Origin: Rhipicephalus microplus
Taxonomy: Eukaryota; Arthropoda; Arachnida; Ixodida; Ixodidae
Length of the DNA stretch: 64,000 nt
Assembly (NCBI RefSeq): GCF_043290135.1
Contig: NC_134701.1
Coordinates: 64,301,502-64,365,501, forward strand
Direction of reading: 5' to 3'
Position numbers and translations under genes: made by a program. Positions 45,043 to 56,570 of this stretch are shown in pieces (positions within the stretch are counted from its first letter, which is position 1; each line of letters begins with the position of its first letter). The notes below the pieces were generated by a model. The model was not told the origin of the DNA. It made no database searches and saw only the letters and a list, made by a program, of their open reading frames with translations.

Positions 45043-46814
45043 TTCTCCCAACCTTAAATCAAACCATATCCCGAAATAAAAAATTAGCTACACAAGCTTT
45101 AACAAAAAAAAAATGACTTCGCATGATCATAATGTCTTTGCACCACGACACCGCCGCTGGTCGACACTGCTGCACTGTCCGGCTCGACTTCACCTTAGTA
45201 CCGGCCCCGCAACAGCAACAATGCCGTCGGCGCGACGAACCGTCGCTAGCGCCGACACGTCTTTCAGTTGCGACCAGCACTCATGAGGGCGCCGGACTGC
45301 AGGTAGTTGCGCAGGTCCCAGGCATCTCCATCGCCCGACCTCACAACCACATTCCTGGCCAGCGAAGCTGACGATGCGCAGAAGACAGCCGGCCGTGGAA
45401 GAGATCCCTCCCGCGTATTACATAAAAAAACTTGACAGAAACAGTAGAGCAAGGCCAATGAAAGGAGCTTCGGGCTTTTCGGCCACGTGGTACGATGGTC
45501 AGTACAGCTAGCTAATAAATCGGCGGCGGCCGAGACGCCCATTAAAATAAAACAAAAGTCACTTTTTGCTAACTCGTGCATCGCAAGATAAAAAGAAAGT
45601 GAGGGAAGCAGAGCGCAACACCTCAACGCCACGATCCACCTAGTTGTGCCACGTGCGACAGGCGGCTGCGCAGAGCCTTAGGCCTAATGAAGTCCCTCGG
45701 CAACAACTGGAATCCACCCAGCCTAGGCGCAGAAGAGGCAGCCGCGAGGAGACATCCACTCTGTGAGGTGGGCCTATCGCTCGCCGCACACAGCAGCTTA
45801 CCGAGCGATCGGCGTCCCCCGCCCCGGGCGGTGTCACGACGCCTCGACCTCGAGCCGCAATACAAGACAGCAACGATGCCCGGCTCCCTGAGCTGAAAGA
45901 TATAGAAGAAACTATTTACAGAAAGTCAGACCACCCTCGAGGCTTCAGTACTCGCTCGTTTAGGGCCCGGCCTACAAACCACGTGCTCTAGGCTTTGCTC
46001 ACCCCAGGATGCAGACCGCATGGCTCTCGTCCTAATTCAACAACGGTTTTGAAAACTAACACAAACGAGGAAAAAATAAAAACTCAACCTGCCGACAAGT
46101 TCAAACACGTCACAAATCCAATCTCCTCGCTTCTCAACAAATCACGCCGCCAACACTAGCAATGAGAAGTCCCTCCTAGGCCTACTCTTCCCCAGCTCTA
46201 ACAAAAGCTTCTACCGAACCGCAAAAACTGTCGTCCGATACTCCAAGAGCCCCACGTCGGGCAGCCAGTGTGGGGTCTTGAATTGGCGAGCGAGCACCTC
46301 GCCATGCTCTTGGAGTGAACGGACACAGCAGACGCGGTCGGTACAAACCAAAGAACAATACACATTTATTTAGCTACTTTTGAACGACGATATCGTCCGC
46401 CGAATCGTTACATCAATTGTAATTAACACGCTACCACACAAACAACATAATACAGTAACACACAAAACACAATAACATGACAGACACCATAACACACCTA
46501 AGGCGGCGGCGCCAACGCTTGACTTACCACGTGGGCCCCCCCCTCCCCCGGCGCGCAGGCCCGCGGTGTCACGCGCCGAGCCAACCCACGCTAGAGACAA
46601 TCGTTCACGGCAGCCGCTATACGCAGAAGAAGCTCGCTCAACTCTCGCCCGCCACCAAGGCCTGCCTTCCGCCAGGGGTCACTTCCGGCGCTACTACTCT
46701 ACCAACAGTGGTACTCAACGCAAACACAACGCCGCCTATCGCCTGGTAGTTGTCATTAAAAACGCGGCCTTGGGGCGAGACACGTGCGCCACACGGCGCA
46801 AACAACTTTACTGA
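45043..46814 (-). mobile_element. Nested LTR-retrotransposon fragment inside the Tigger element
   Basis: On the plus strand 46250-46267 (CCCCACGTCGGGCAGCCA) is the complement of a TGG-starting primer binding site, and TGTGGGGTCTTG begins one base later, so an LTR probably occupies about 46269 to 46814-46822. The part left of the primer site has no recognisable protein and no second LTR, so the element is truncated. Bounded by GAGTCTCAGCACCCCCACA (45024-45042) and GAGTGTCAGCACCCCCACA (46815-46833), a 19-bp near-identical pair. That is long for an LTR element, so the exact ends are uncertain. Confidence 0.55.
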
Positions 46815-46833
46815 GAGTGTCAGCACCCCCACA

Positions 46834-47057
46834 AGATGAACATCTTGGCTTGCATTCATCTTTTGGGCACCAGACAGTTTTTCGGCCGCTTCCAAGATCT
46901 TGTCATTGTTCCTCAGGAAATCGGAAACTGTTTGCTTGGAAATGCCGAACTCCTTGCTCACATCAGCCTGCGATCGGCCACTCTTCACTAACTAAATCAT
47001 CGCGTCTTTCTTGTCCATCATTAACCGACGGTACCGTTTTCCGCGCTTCGATGCCAT
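46834..47057 (-). pseudogene. Tigger transposase: N-terminal HTH
   Basis: From the ATG at 47055-47057 the frame begins M-A-S-K-R-G-K-R-Y-R-R-L, meets TAG after D-A-M-I, and goes on with G-R-S-Q-A-D-V-S-K-E-F-G-I-S-K-Q-T-V-S, the CENP-B N-terminal helix-turn-helix (46860-46988). The nested insertion begins after N-A-S-Q-D-V-H. Confidence 0.88.
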
Positions 47058-47826
47058 CGGCGAGGACCACGAAGGTGGAGTGGGGGCCATCGCAGGCAAG
47101 CGAAATCCTCACGATGTGAACAAAGGAGTTTGCTGACGAGCGTCGAAGCACCTAGGCTTGCGTTGCAGAGCACACTTCACACGATCTCACAACCACGCGC
47201 TAGGCTAGCCAAACACCATGTGGGCTGCGTAAACAAAACGGCGCGACAGCAGGCGACGGTGCCTCGGCTACTCTGGAGGTGGTGCTGGTAAACTTTCAAG
47301 ATAGCCAGCGTGGCCAGACCGAATCGGTGTGTGACGGTTAGTTCTAGTTCGAAGTGGTGAAAAGCTTCGCGAAAGCGCTGCGCGGGAAGCCAAAGTGGCA
47401 CGCACGAGCACAAGCGCTAAAGCGAAAGGAACTTTATCGGCGCTAAAAAATTTCCGGGTGGATATTTTCGATTGTCAGCGAAGCACCCTTGCACGATAAA
47501 CACGGCCAGTGTTAGGAATCTCGGAAGCCGTGTGTGTTTCTCAGCTAACAATGAACAAGTCCAAGCAACAGATGCCGCCACAGTAGACCGACACGCTCAT
47601 TTATGCGATCGTAATCGCATGGAACGCAGTTGTGGTGGTTTCCACTGGAGGTCAGTGGTGGTTTCCGACCTTTCATCGTGTCAAAAAATCCGGAAAATCG
47701 GAATCCGGGGGGTTCGAGGGTCCGAAATTTCAGACTTCCTTATACATTGATTCTACGGGGCTCGTGGCAATACCGCGAAGATGTCCGAATCATCGGGCAT
47801 GTCCGAAAAATCGGCAGTTGATTGTA

Positions 47827-49283
47827 GTCTAAAAATGAAAAATGAGCACCTACCGCGGCCTTCAAGGAAAAGGCTTTGCAAATAAACAAATGTTTCAAAC
47901 GTAGCACACGCATGGAAAACCGTGGTGCTTCTCAACTGGTATAGAGAGCTTTGTGCAGAAGGCACATACAGACTATAGCAAAAAAGCAGTTGGCGATTCA
48001 CGATTTCTTTAAATGGTCTAATCAGTAGTAAACGGTCAATAAACTTGTGGTCTTTTCACCTCTGCTTTCTGTTCACTGTGTGCACTTAGTGCTTAAAAAC
48101 ACCTACAATTTTTAAATGTGTTTATATCAATAACTAATCGTAATGTGTGGTGTCACCCTACCTGGAGTCATCTATCCGAGAGCTTCCGGTAATTCAAGCT
48201 TCTTGATAATTAAAACAAAATTAAAAGGTTCTGTCAAGTTTGAGTTAACAAGAATTGACTGTATTGTAGCCTATTGCAAAGGAACAGTAAAAGTGCTATG
48301 AACAGATAGTAAAACCTGAACTTTCAAAATCAATGAAGCATGCATCGCAGTGCAGATGCAGAGTACGGGGGCTCAGTTGGTGTAAGAGGGCCTTGCACGG
48401 CTCTGATGCAGAAAATGTGTATATAAAGGGAGGCAAACACTCGAGCAGTCCCAACGACCCATCAATAGGTTTGGTAGTTAGGTATGGTATTCTAGGGACC
48501 TTAGTTCAGGGGAAGTCTGAAAAAAAAACTTTGCACACTCTGTCTGTTTTATGTGCAACTGCGCTCGCCTCCTCGGCGAGGGGGAGCGCCCGTCCAAAGT
48601 CTCTTCGTGCACACGCTGCCGAGCTGGTTTAGGCATGTCAGGGAGGGCAAAATATGTTTGTACATTTTTTTTTAGTCAAGCTGGTTAAATACTACAGATG
48701 CACAAATTATGTGACAATGCAAATTATGCAATTAATTACGATACAATCTCTCCGGTGCTATTCACTGCACCCTTAACATTTCTTGAACAGAGTGTGAAGT
48801 GCGGAGTACGAAAACTGCAAGTGTCGCAAAGAGCCAATAAGTGACCATGCCTACTATGCGGCACCATGTTGATGACTGACCATGCCTCATGCACAAGGTC
48901 CTATGACAAGGTCAGGCAATGACAGCAAAGATTCAGACTTCCTTGGAGGTCAGCGAGCATCGTTGATCCTGTTTAATGAAACAGAATAGACATTCGTCTA
49001 ATCTCTTCTTGTGTTCATCTCATTTGGGCTTTATTCCTTCCCTTAGACTGAACAGATTTTCTTATGTTCTTGCCTGGCTGAACATTCTGCTACCAGATAG
49101 CACCACTTGTCCAGGAGAACCCTTTGCTTGGGCATAGCTCTGGCGTGGCTTAGGCAAGGTGTGCGCTGCATGGCACAAGCGATCACATTCTCATGAAGTG
49201 CGCTTTGATATTCCTATCGGAAAAAGGGTTATCGCCCTTGCTACAGATATCGGATTTGCTACCTTGTGCATAGATATCAAATC
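47827..49283. other. Hipk intron, nothing recognised
   Basis: AT-rich, short frames only. A 99-codon plus-strand frame at 48333 has no domain I recognise. Confidence 0.4.
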
Positions 49284-49895
49284 TAAAGGGACACTAAAAG
49301 CAAATTTTAAGTCGATGTTGATTGCTGAGCAAGTGGTCCAGAAACCCCGTAGGGCTACTTTTGTGCCAAGGAAGTGCTTATTTGAAATGAAATCACTTTT
49401 AGTAGTCCCTATCGCATTTACAGACTTCAAATTACACACCTCAAGTGGAACCTTTCATGTCACTGTTGCCGTGCACAACGTTGCCTGGCTTTAGTGCGCA
49501 GCTGGTGACAGAATGATAGCAGAATGGAAGTAGTAGGAGCCACAGCAGCAACCCCGGCCATTGAACACTTTTCTGCCGTCGCCTCTGAGATGGCAGGCGT
49601 GCTTGGTTCAACTGGGCCCCACTAGGTGGCACAATCTGTCTAGTTTAACTATGCGAAAAATTTGAGCTTTTGAACCACTCGCGCCATTCCTTCATAATAT
49701 TATGTTTGGCCATTCCTTTTTCAATGAGTCAAACAAGAACAAGCAGCATATAATGACTTCTATTGATCCACGGAAAGTTTTTTATTTAGTGCAGCTAGTT
49801 CAATTACTAGTGATTTATTGTAGGTGGTAAGTCTGATGTCATCAGGATTATTCTTCCAATGTCCTACATGCATCGCATGTGCTCTCGTGCATTTA

Positions 49896-51209
49896 CACTC
49901 ACACCTCGTTATAAAGAAGCTGAAGGGGAGCCACAATTATTTCGTTGTATTGATTGTAACAGTTTGTGGTAATATATGCTCAGATGGGCGCACACCTATA
50001 AGCATGCAAAGAAGGAAACCGCCTCGAAGCCCAATGTACTGCTACGCGACCAGGCGTGCGACGGAAAATAAACACAGTCGAATCTCAATAATTCGAATGA
50101 GCTTAATTCGAACTTCTGGTTAATTCGAACTCCAGCTGTTGTCCCGTCGAAGCTATGTGTACTCCAATGGGCGAACACACCCTGTAATTCGAACGCGCAA
50201 GCACTTGTGACGATTATTTCGAACATACCGCGCTTTGAAAATTGTATCAGCGCTGTGCCCAATCTCGCGGCGGCACCTCTCAACACTGCGCGCGAAGAAT
50301 AAAAATAAACAAAAGGACAGAAAAGACTGTAGCAGATTGTTTGCTCTCTCTCGAATGCCGATCTGGTGGTGGTCGTAGTGGTTAGAAGAGGAAAAAGGCA
50401 GCTAATTTCTGCAGCCCGTTAGGGAGCACAGCGCGGTGCCCTAAATGTCGACCTGCGACGTGCCTGTGCAACGCTTCCTTTTCTGTCTCTGCGCATAGAG
50501 ACCGTTCTTCTTTCAAGGCCGCGCGCGGAGGGAGAGGGAAAAAAAAAGCTGTCACGAAGAGTCCTCGTTTCTCGGTGAAGAGGGTAGCAGCGGAGACGCA
50601 GTTGTTGCCGTCGTCTTTAGAGAGTGTTGGCGCTGTACTTAGCCGCGAGCTACCATGCTTTGCAAACAACGTGCAAAATTGATCGACTCGCTGCAAGGCA
50701 AACGTGTGCAGACGTGCATTACCGATTGCTCCAATTAATGACGGATGTCCTCTACTTTTTGTGAATAAATGTAAGCTTTCTGAAGCTTCTCCATCGTGTG
50801 TTCTTATAAGTGAGAGGGAAATCGCTTTGCACAGCAGCGCTGCTTCTCGGTCACGTGACCTGTTGAGTGCTTCCTCAATCCTCTCTGCTGGCTGTGTGAA
50901 AAGGAGGGCTCTCTCGGCCGCTCGTGGCGTGGCGTAAGGTCGGCGTTGGAGTTTTGAAACAGCTGCCCCGAACAAGTGTCAAAGTCCGCAGAAAACCATA
51001 TACTTAACACCCTAAGGTCGTTTTTTTATATATATAGACGATTTGATAGACTAATTTAGTTTGTTATATTCATTTACTGGTCAATTTTACTTTGTTACAA
51101 CAAGGTTTAAATTGCATGTTTCTCAATGGGGCATTCAAGGGGAGTTTCATTTACTTAGTTATATCTATTATTTCGTTATATACTGTTATGACATAACGAT
51201 GTTTGAGTG
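49896..51209. mobile_element. Nested Tc1/mariner-like element (CACTCA..CTCGTTAT ends)
   Basis: Left end CACTCACACCTCGTTATAAA and right end, reversed, CACTCAAACATCGTTATGTC, with TA on both sides (49894-49895, 51210-51211). It holds one copy of the GGTGGT...TTTCTGCA repeat (50366-50440), and at about 50079 a half-terminus CAGTCGAATCTCAATAATTC of another pogo-like type. A 197-codon minus-strand frame (50382-50975) shows no domain. Confidence 0.75.
50366..50440 (+). repeat. Interspersed repeat, GGTGGT...CTAATTTCTGCA family, copy 3
   Basis: GGTGGTGG..GTGGTTAGAAGAGG, GGCAGCTAATTTCTGCAGCC and GGGAGCACAGCGCGGTGCC as in the copies at 10235-10315 and 11694-11760. Confidence 0.65.
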
Positions 51210-51323
51210 TACATTAATTTTTTAGTAAGTAGGGCACTGCTCTTGAAAATGTCGTTTCAGACGACGTCATACATTGAGCTATCACACCGACTTAAATTGT
51301 TATTTGACTTTAGTGTCCCTTTA

Positions 51324-52505
51324 ATAGCTTCATCACACGAGTTTTTACCATTGCAGCCAGTGTGCTCACTTACACAAGCTCGGCGTGCTTTTGTCATTGT
51401 TGATATTCCTGCCACGAAACCAAACTTAATATCTCGCATGCTGTTCTTGGGTCAGTGCGATCTGTTCAATGCCTGATTTGTCGAACTTTCCACGGCCACA
51501 TGTCGATCCGCGGAATGGACCCAATCAGCGTTGACTGCTTTTTGGTAGATGTTGCGAGAAATCAAAGTTGTGATTTGGTGCGGTATCAACAAAACTCTTC
51601 GCGAAGGGTGCACTAGAAGGGAAGGGATACATATAATAATGAAAACGAGATCATGGTTGGCCCATGTTCTACCCAAAAGGTTGTTTGCAATTTGATTGCA
51701 ATGTCTTGAAATCGGATGGGCACCTGTGATATGGTACGATCGATGCAGTTTGGCGTGCAAAATTGCTGTTGTGTTTTGATATAGCTTCTGCGTAATGCAC
51801 TTAATCTAGGTGGTCTGAAACATACTCAGCAAATTTCGGCAATGGTACTTTCTTTTCTTACGTTTTTTTTTGCCACCCTCGTGTTGATTTATTCAGCAAT
51901 GTGAGTTTTTGGACATTGCTCTTTTAACATGAAGAAACTTGAATGGTTGTAAACACCTCGCATCACATGCTCAAGTCTTCGACACACGAGCCTGCATTCT
52001 CAACACGTTTTGTGCAACTGTCGCCTTTGGAAAAAAGGTTGTTTTCTTTGTAGTGCAGATGTTCGCAAATCCCACGACTTACTTTATAAGCGGTCTGTGC
52101 TGTAATGGCTGTTATAGTGAACATACGTTGAGTTGTGTGTCGCTCACATTGCAATCTCACCTACTAGCCATTGCATGCCCACCCACATGGAAAAGGAAAT
52201 GGCACACTCAATCAAGGAAGCACTGGGTGAGCACACCATTTACGACAAACAGGCATACGCTGGAGCACCTCAGTTCCGTCATTTCCGTTGCCTTGCAGAA
52301 ATCGATGTCACACACAGAATGTTGAATGTTGTCAATAATTCTGGCAAGCCAGGTGGGCATACGAAGGCAAGTTTACAAAGTTCATTAGAAAGTGATCTGC
52401 CAACCTCTCAAGCCTGTAATTTGGCATAAATGGGAGTAACCCTCCAACAAACGTACCCAGTGAACTTCAGTGAGATCCATTGGCCTCGAAAAATTGCCGT
52501 AGTTG
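51324..52505. other. Hipk intron with a possible coding remnant
   Basis: The plus-strand frame around 52160-52429 reads H-M-E-K-E-M-A-H-S-I-K-E-A-L-G and F-R-H-F-R-C-L-A-E-I-D-V-T-H, which looks more protein-like than its surroundings but is not recognised. It ends before the left end of the Mutator-like copy B, so it could be part of an older element into which copy B inserted. Confidence 0.35.
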
Positions 52506-52509
52506 TTAA

Positions 52510-55500
52510 GGGGGGACGCGGCACTTCGGGACCGAAAATCAGCCAAAAAATCGAGTTTTCGCGGACCTTCTTTTCGCGTTCCCGACATCATTGCGCACCT
52601 ATTTACAAAATTTCATAGCCGAATACCATCAACTTTTATCGTTATTCAACTTTAAAAAACCGAAAACGGGCGTCCTGCCCTTTAAATTGAGGGCGAATAG
52701 CGCAGGTTTCGGCTCTACGATACTCGGGAACTACGCGCTCGATCGGCGCCATTTTGGTCTTGTTTGAAAGAACGCGTGTTCAGCTGTTTTTTTTATTCAG
52801 TAAGCAACATTGAGCGTTTCCCCGACTCGAAAAACGGGGCCTCCAAGACGAAGAGCCGCGCTCACTGCCATTGGCTAAACGGCGCACGTGACTGAAATGG
52901 CGCTTTCCGGTTGGCTGGAAGCTCGCGGCTTGCGCCTGCATACGCGACCCGACGCCATTTTGAAAGGGTTACCGCTGTGACGCCTCGAAATCGGCAGAGC
53001 ACTCTGAAGCTTCTGATCGTATCGCCATTCCTGGAAACGCAAAAAAGTATCGGACCGTGCACTCATTTGGTCGCAGGAAACGCAAAGGTCGTGGGAGAAA
53101 GTCTACGAAGTCATCAGAGCCCTTGGTTGACTCCGACGAACGATGTGTCGACGCTCCGCGGCCGTTCAGCGATGGTGCGACCGAGCGTGTTGCCTCCGAC
53201 GACGATGACGGTTAAGCGAACTCCGGACGACTACGAATCGACGCCAAGGTGGTGACAAATGCCGAAGTTGAAGAAAATCATGCCCGGGAGAAAGCGACGC
53301 TCGACCGGCTTTCATCGGCGCCAGCAACTGCACGGAAAATTGACTTTTTCACCGAGAGTTGTAGCGAGGCAACCGCACAGGACTCGGACCACGCTGCTCC
53401 TTATCTGCTTATGCATCTAGATATCCTAAACGCGATAATGGGTGCCTTGTGTTGCAAAGCCTGCCACGGACCGGCTACGATCGTCAGAGGGGATCGGGAC
53501 TACGGACTTGCCGTGAAAGTGCAAGTGCAGTGTGAAAGGTGCGGCGAGATCGCGAATGAATGGACTTCGCCCCGCGCGAACGGCACGAAAACGTGCAATC
53601 CGTTTGAAGTAAATCTTCTCGCTTCGAGGGCGATGGTGGCTACCGGCAACGGCCAAACGAAAATGAACGATATTTTCGCAACAATGGGCATCTCACACCG
53701 CGGTATGCACCACAAGACGTTTCAGCGGCACTTGAAGAACACGCTGGCACCCGCTGCAACGCGAGCGGCTGAGTCCGCTATGAGCGAATGTGCGGAAAAG
53801 GTTAGAACAATTTATGATGACTTGTGCTTCGGCCACCGGGGCAATATTGCCGTTAGCTACGACGGCACGTGGAAGACGCGAGGCCATTCTTCCCACATCG
53901 GCGTGGGCACAGTTATCGAATTATTTAGTGGCTACGTGTTGGACTACGTCGTTCTTTCCAACTTTTGCCTAGGCTGCGAGGTGGGCCCAAAGCCTAGTAG
54001 TGAGGGCTATCAAGAATGGAAGGCTAACCACAAATGCCAAAAAAATACGAACAGCAAAGCGGGGCAAATGGAAGTGGAGGCGGCTCTAATTCTGTTTCAG
54101 TGGTCGCTTGAACGCCATGGCCTGCGCTACACAACTATGCTGTCTGATGGAGACTCTAGGACATTTTGCGCCATACAAGACGCCAAGGTGTATGGTTACA
54201 TTGACGTGCAGAAGGAAGACTGTATTAATCATGTACAGAAACGGATGGGCACCGCATTGAGAAACCTGGTGCAGAAACAAAAGTGCGATGGGAAAAGAGG
54301 CCTTGGTGGGAAAGGCAGGCTCACAGGTGAGCTGATCACCAGGCTGAGCGCATATTATGGCCGGGCTCTGAAATCGCATGAAGGTGACGTGGGCGAGATG
54401 CAAAAGGCTGTGATGGCCACATACCGCCACGTCACCTCCACTGATGAATGCTCGGACCACAGTCTGTGCCCAGCTGGTGAAACTTCATGGTGTCGGCACA
54501 ATGCCGCAAAAGCAAAGGGTGAGCCCGACCCCAGGCATGCCTACAATCTACCGAAAGACGTGGCAGAGGCATTACTACCGGTTTATACCCGGCTTTCGGA
54601 AAGAGCCCTGCTTCAGAGGTGCGAACGCGGCAAAACGCAGAACTCCAAAGAGAGCCTACATTCGGTAATCTGGAGTTTGGCCCCCAAGGAGCACCATGCG
54701 TCCCTGTTCGCTGTTGAAGCAGCTGTTGCAGAAGCAGTGCTGCGCTTCAACACGGGCAATTTGAATTCTGCAACGGCAATCTTAGGTGAAATGGACATGA
54801 ATGCGACAAGTACTGGTGCCAGGAGAGCGAGAGAAAAAGACCACCGTCGCAGCATTGTCTCCAACAAGAAAAGAACAGCCTCATTGGAACTCCGGAAGCT
54901 AGTGAAGAGGAGGCATGAGCACAGAATGCATTCAGACTATGCTTCTGGTGCGTTTTGAGGTTGTCTTGTTGCATCTTCTGCAACAAAAATGTGTGCCCAC
55001 GTTTTTTCTCGATTTCTCAAAACGACAATTTTCATGTGCTTCCCATTATGCCGGAGCAATATCTCTTGTTCTATCTGGGTTATCATTACGATTCCTTTTT
55101 TGTTTCGAAGATAAATGCAGGGGATGTGTCGTAAAGTAAGTTTTATTGTAATAATTTTTGGAGAAAATTCTCTAAATGGATCTTTTGTTTCAAGTGTAGA
55201 TGGGGAAATTTTTCATGTCATATTCAACATCCCACAACTTTGCTTCGAAATAGCCCAGAACAATGATTTATACTTTATTGCACACTGTGAACATACCGAA
55301 TTGGTTCTATAGGTTGCACATCAATATCCAAGTTACAGTTAATTAGCTAATTAGGCCTTAATTGAAAAAGTCACAGTTCATTATATCTTTAAAACTAATT
55401 GTCACAGCAAAAAAAGAATTAGATTTTTGAAATCAGCAGTAAAATCTACATAGGCTCTCCAAATTTGACTGAGGTACTCGAAAAAATAAGAGTTTTTGGA

Positions 55501-55517
55501 AGGTGTAGCATCCCCCC
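52510..55517 (+). mobile_element. TIR DNA transposon with Mutator-like transposase, copy B
   Basis: Left end GGGGGGACGCGGC and right end, reversed, GGGGGGATGCTAC are short inverted repeats; TTAA precedes (52506-52509) and TTAT follows (55518-55521). Length 3008 bp, close to the 2978 bp of copy A. It encodes a long transposase frame on the plus strand. Located in the 13.6-kb Hipk intron. Confidence 0.87.
53249..54958 (+). CDS. Mutator-like transposase, copy B, 569-codon open frame
   Basis: Uninterrupted from after a TAA at 53214-53216 to the stop at 54956. Order: C-C-K-A-C-H-G...C-E-R-C-G-E zinc-like site (codons about 68-100), H-H-K-T-F, S-Y-D-G-T-W-K-T-R-G-H (first Asp), a C-L-G-C...C-Q-K-N insert, L-S-D-G-D-S-R-T-F (second Asp), C-P-A-G-E-T-S-W-C-R-H, T-Q-N-S-K-E-S-L-H-S-V-I-W (Glu), then a basic tail ending Y-A-S-G-A-F. 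All blocks match copy A. Upstream, the same frame is open from about 52975 and encodes a basic G-R-R-K-R-K-G-R-G-R-K stretch, but it has no ATG and meets the TAA, so the true N-terminus is lost, or the ORF starts at the V-V-T-N region with a non-ATG or internal Met. The catalytic region looks intact. Confidence 0.88.
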   Translation: MVTNAEVEENHAREKATLDRLSSAPATARKIDFFTESCSEATAQDSDHAAPYLLMHLDILNAIMGALCCKACHGPATIVRGDRDYGLAVKVQVQCERCGEIANEWTSPRANGTKTCNPFEVNLLASRAMVATGNGQTKMNDIFATMGISHRGMHHKTFQRHLKNTLAPAATRAAESAMSECAEKVRTIYDDLCFGHRGNIAVSYDGTWKTRGHSSHIGVGTVIELFSGYVLDYVVLSNFCLGCEVGPKPSSEGYQEWKANHKCQKNTNSKAGQMEVEAALILFQWSLERHGLRYTTMLSDGDSRTFCAIQDAKVYGYIDVQKEDCINHVQKRMGTALRNLVQKQKCDGKRGLGGKGRLTGELITRLSAYYGRALKSHEGDVGEMQKAVMATYRHVTSTDECSDHSLCPAGETSWCRHNAAKAKGEPDPRHAYNLPKDVAEALLPVYTRLSERALLQRCERGKTQNSKESLHSVIWSLAPKEHHASLFAVEAAVAEAVLRFNTGNLNSATAILGEMDMNATSTGARRAREKDHRRSIVSNKKRTASLELRKLVKRRHEHRMHSDYASGAF

Positions 55518-55521
55518 TTAT

Positions 55522-55738
55522 TAATGCAAAAGCTTTACAGACAGAATTACACTGGTCTAGGGTGCCCTGCTTGCTGCTTAGCAGCTGCCATTTTCCGCAA
55601 AAATATAAGACTGACGTCGTAATGATACCTGACACAGTCATATCACAGGCAAGGTTGTTGAGCTAAAATTCAAGCATGAATGCAAGCTTTTAGCAGCTGT
55701 GGACAACAGTAACCACAACCATGGGCTTCAGTGCACTG
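55522..55738. other. Spacer between copy B and the hAT-like element
   Basis: Short non-coding stretch. Nothing recognised. Confidence 0.4.
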
Positions 55739-56517
55739 CAGTGATGGAAGTGCTGCTCCAATTGCTCCAAACTGCTCCAAAAGAGAACTGCTGCTCCATG
55801 CTGCTCCAAACAGTCATTTTTGCTAGTAATTGCTCCAAACATGTTCCGAAATGACAGAGGAAGAATCGGGATGACCAATTTTTACTGTGTGACTGACGCA
55901 CAAGTCCTAAAGAAACTGAAAAGAATATGTGTACTATCATCCCAGTGTGCTTCTAGTGTGTAGCATTATTGGCTCTGATCTTATTTTTGCGACAAGAACT
56001 CTCATAATAAGTATATAGTTTTGTTTGGATTTTTTTCTTTTTTTGAGCTAGACATGCAGGTTAGTGTGGTAAAATGTGAAAACGGGCTTGATTGCTTATG
56101 CCTCACACCAATTATGTACTGCTTATTTGGCAACAATTATATGGAACAGTGGTTACTTTAAAAACGTGGTGCTCAGCTTTTCCAGTTCGTTTTGCTTTCT
56201 GCCATAAATATTAGTAATTTAAATTGTAGCTCATTTCACAGGACATTTCATCAACCTGTCATTGTTTGCTACATAAAATTTACATTTATTGTTGTCTGTT
56301 AAATATTTTTATTCAGAAGTAATAATATTTGAGATGCTTAGACAATGCTCTGAACTCCAATTAGTGTATGTCAAATTTAATATCTTCTCCTTAAACACCA
56401 ATAGCTGCTCTAAACTAGCATTTCTTACTGCTCCGAAAGCACTTATAGCCGCTCCAAAGCAATACTTTTCCTGCTCCAAAGTATGCTCCAAAAAGTAAAA
56501 AGGCACTTCCATCACTG
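55739..56517. mobile_element. hAT-like non-autonomous element with repeated GCTCCAA motifs
   Basis: CAGTGATGGAAGTGC at the left (55739-55753) is matched by its perfect reverse complement at 56503-56517. CAGTG-type ends are typical of hAT elements. Just inside both ends lie many copies of TGCTCCAAA-like motifs (55754-55845 and 56403-56495). No transposase. The 8-bp flanks (GTGCACTG and TGCAGTTA) share only part of their sequence, so a target-site duplication is not confirmed. Confidence 0.78.
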
Positions 56518-56570
56518 TGCAGTTAAGTGTGATGCCGTCAGCACCATGCCCAATCCGGCGCAGTCATTGG

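Larger units (their letters stand above)
43423..47824 (-). mobile_element. pogo/Tigger (Tc1/mariner superfamily) transposon with nested LTR element
   Basis: Left end CAGTCAACTGCCGATTTTTC and right end, reversed, CAATCAACTGCCGATTTTTC are inverted repeats, each flanked by TA (43421-43422, 47825-47826). The transposase is on the minus strand, opposite to Hipk. Inside the left end are three direct copies of an AATGCAAGCAAA unit about 41 bp apart. An insertion of about 1.77 kb (45043-46814) interrupts the transposase between its two DNA-binding domains. Without the insertion the element would be about 2.6 kb, normal for Tigger. Confidence 0.93.
49284..51323. mobile_element. TIR element (TAAAGGGACACTAAA ends) with a second element nested inside
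   Basis: Left end TAAAGGGACACTAAAAGCAA and right end, reversed, TAAAGGGACACTAAAGTCAA form inverted repeats extending about 45 bp inward with gaps (both sides contain a TAAGTCG block). The outer unit is about 725 bp after removal of the nested element at 49896-51209. No transposase. Superfamily not determined. Confidence 0.75.

Noticed and set aside
50079..50160. Complete pogo-like element starting CAGTCGAATCTCAATAATTC
   Set aside because: Only the left terminus is visible; I found no inverted partner within the surrounding element.
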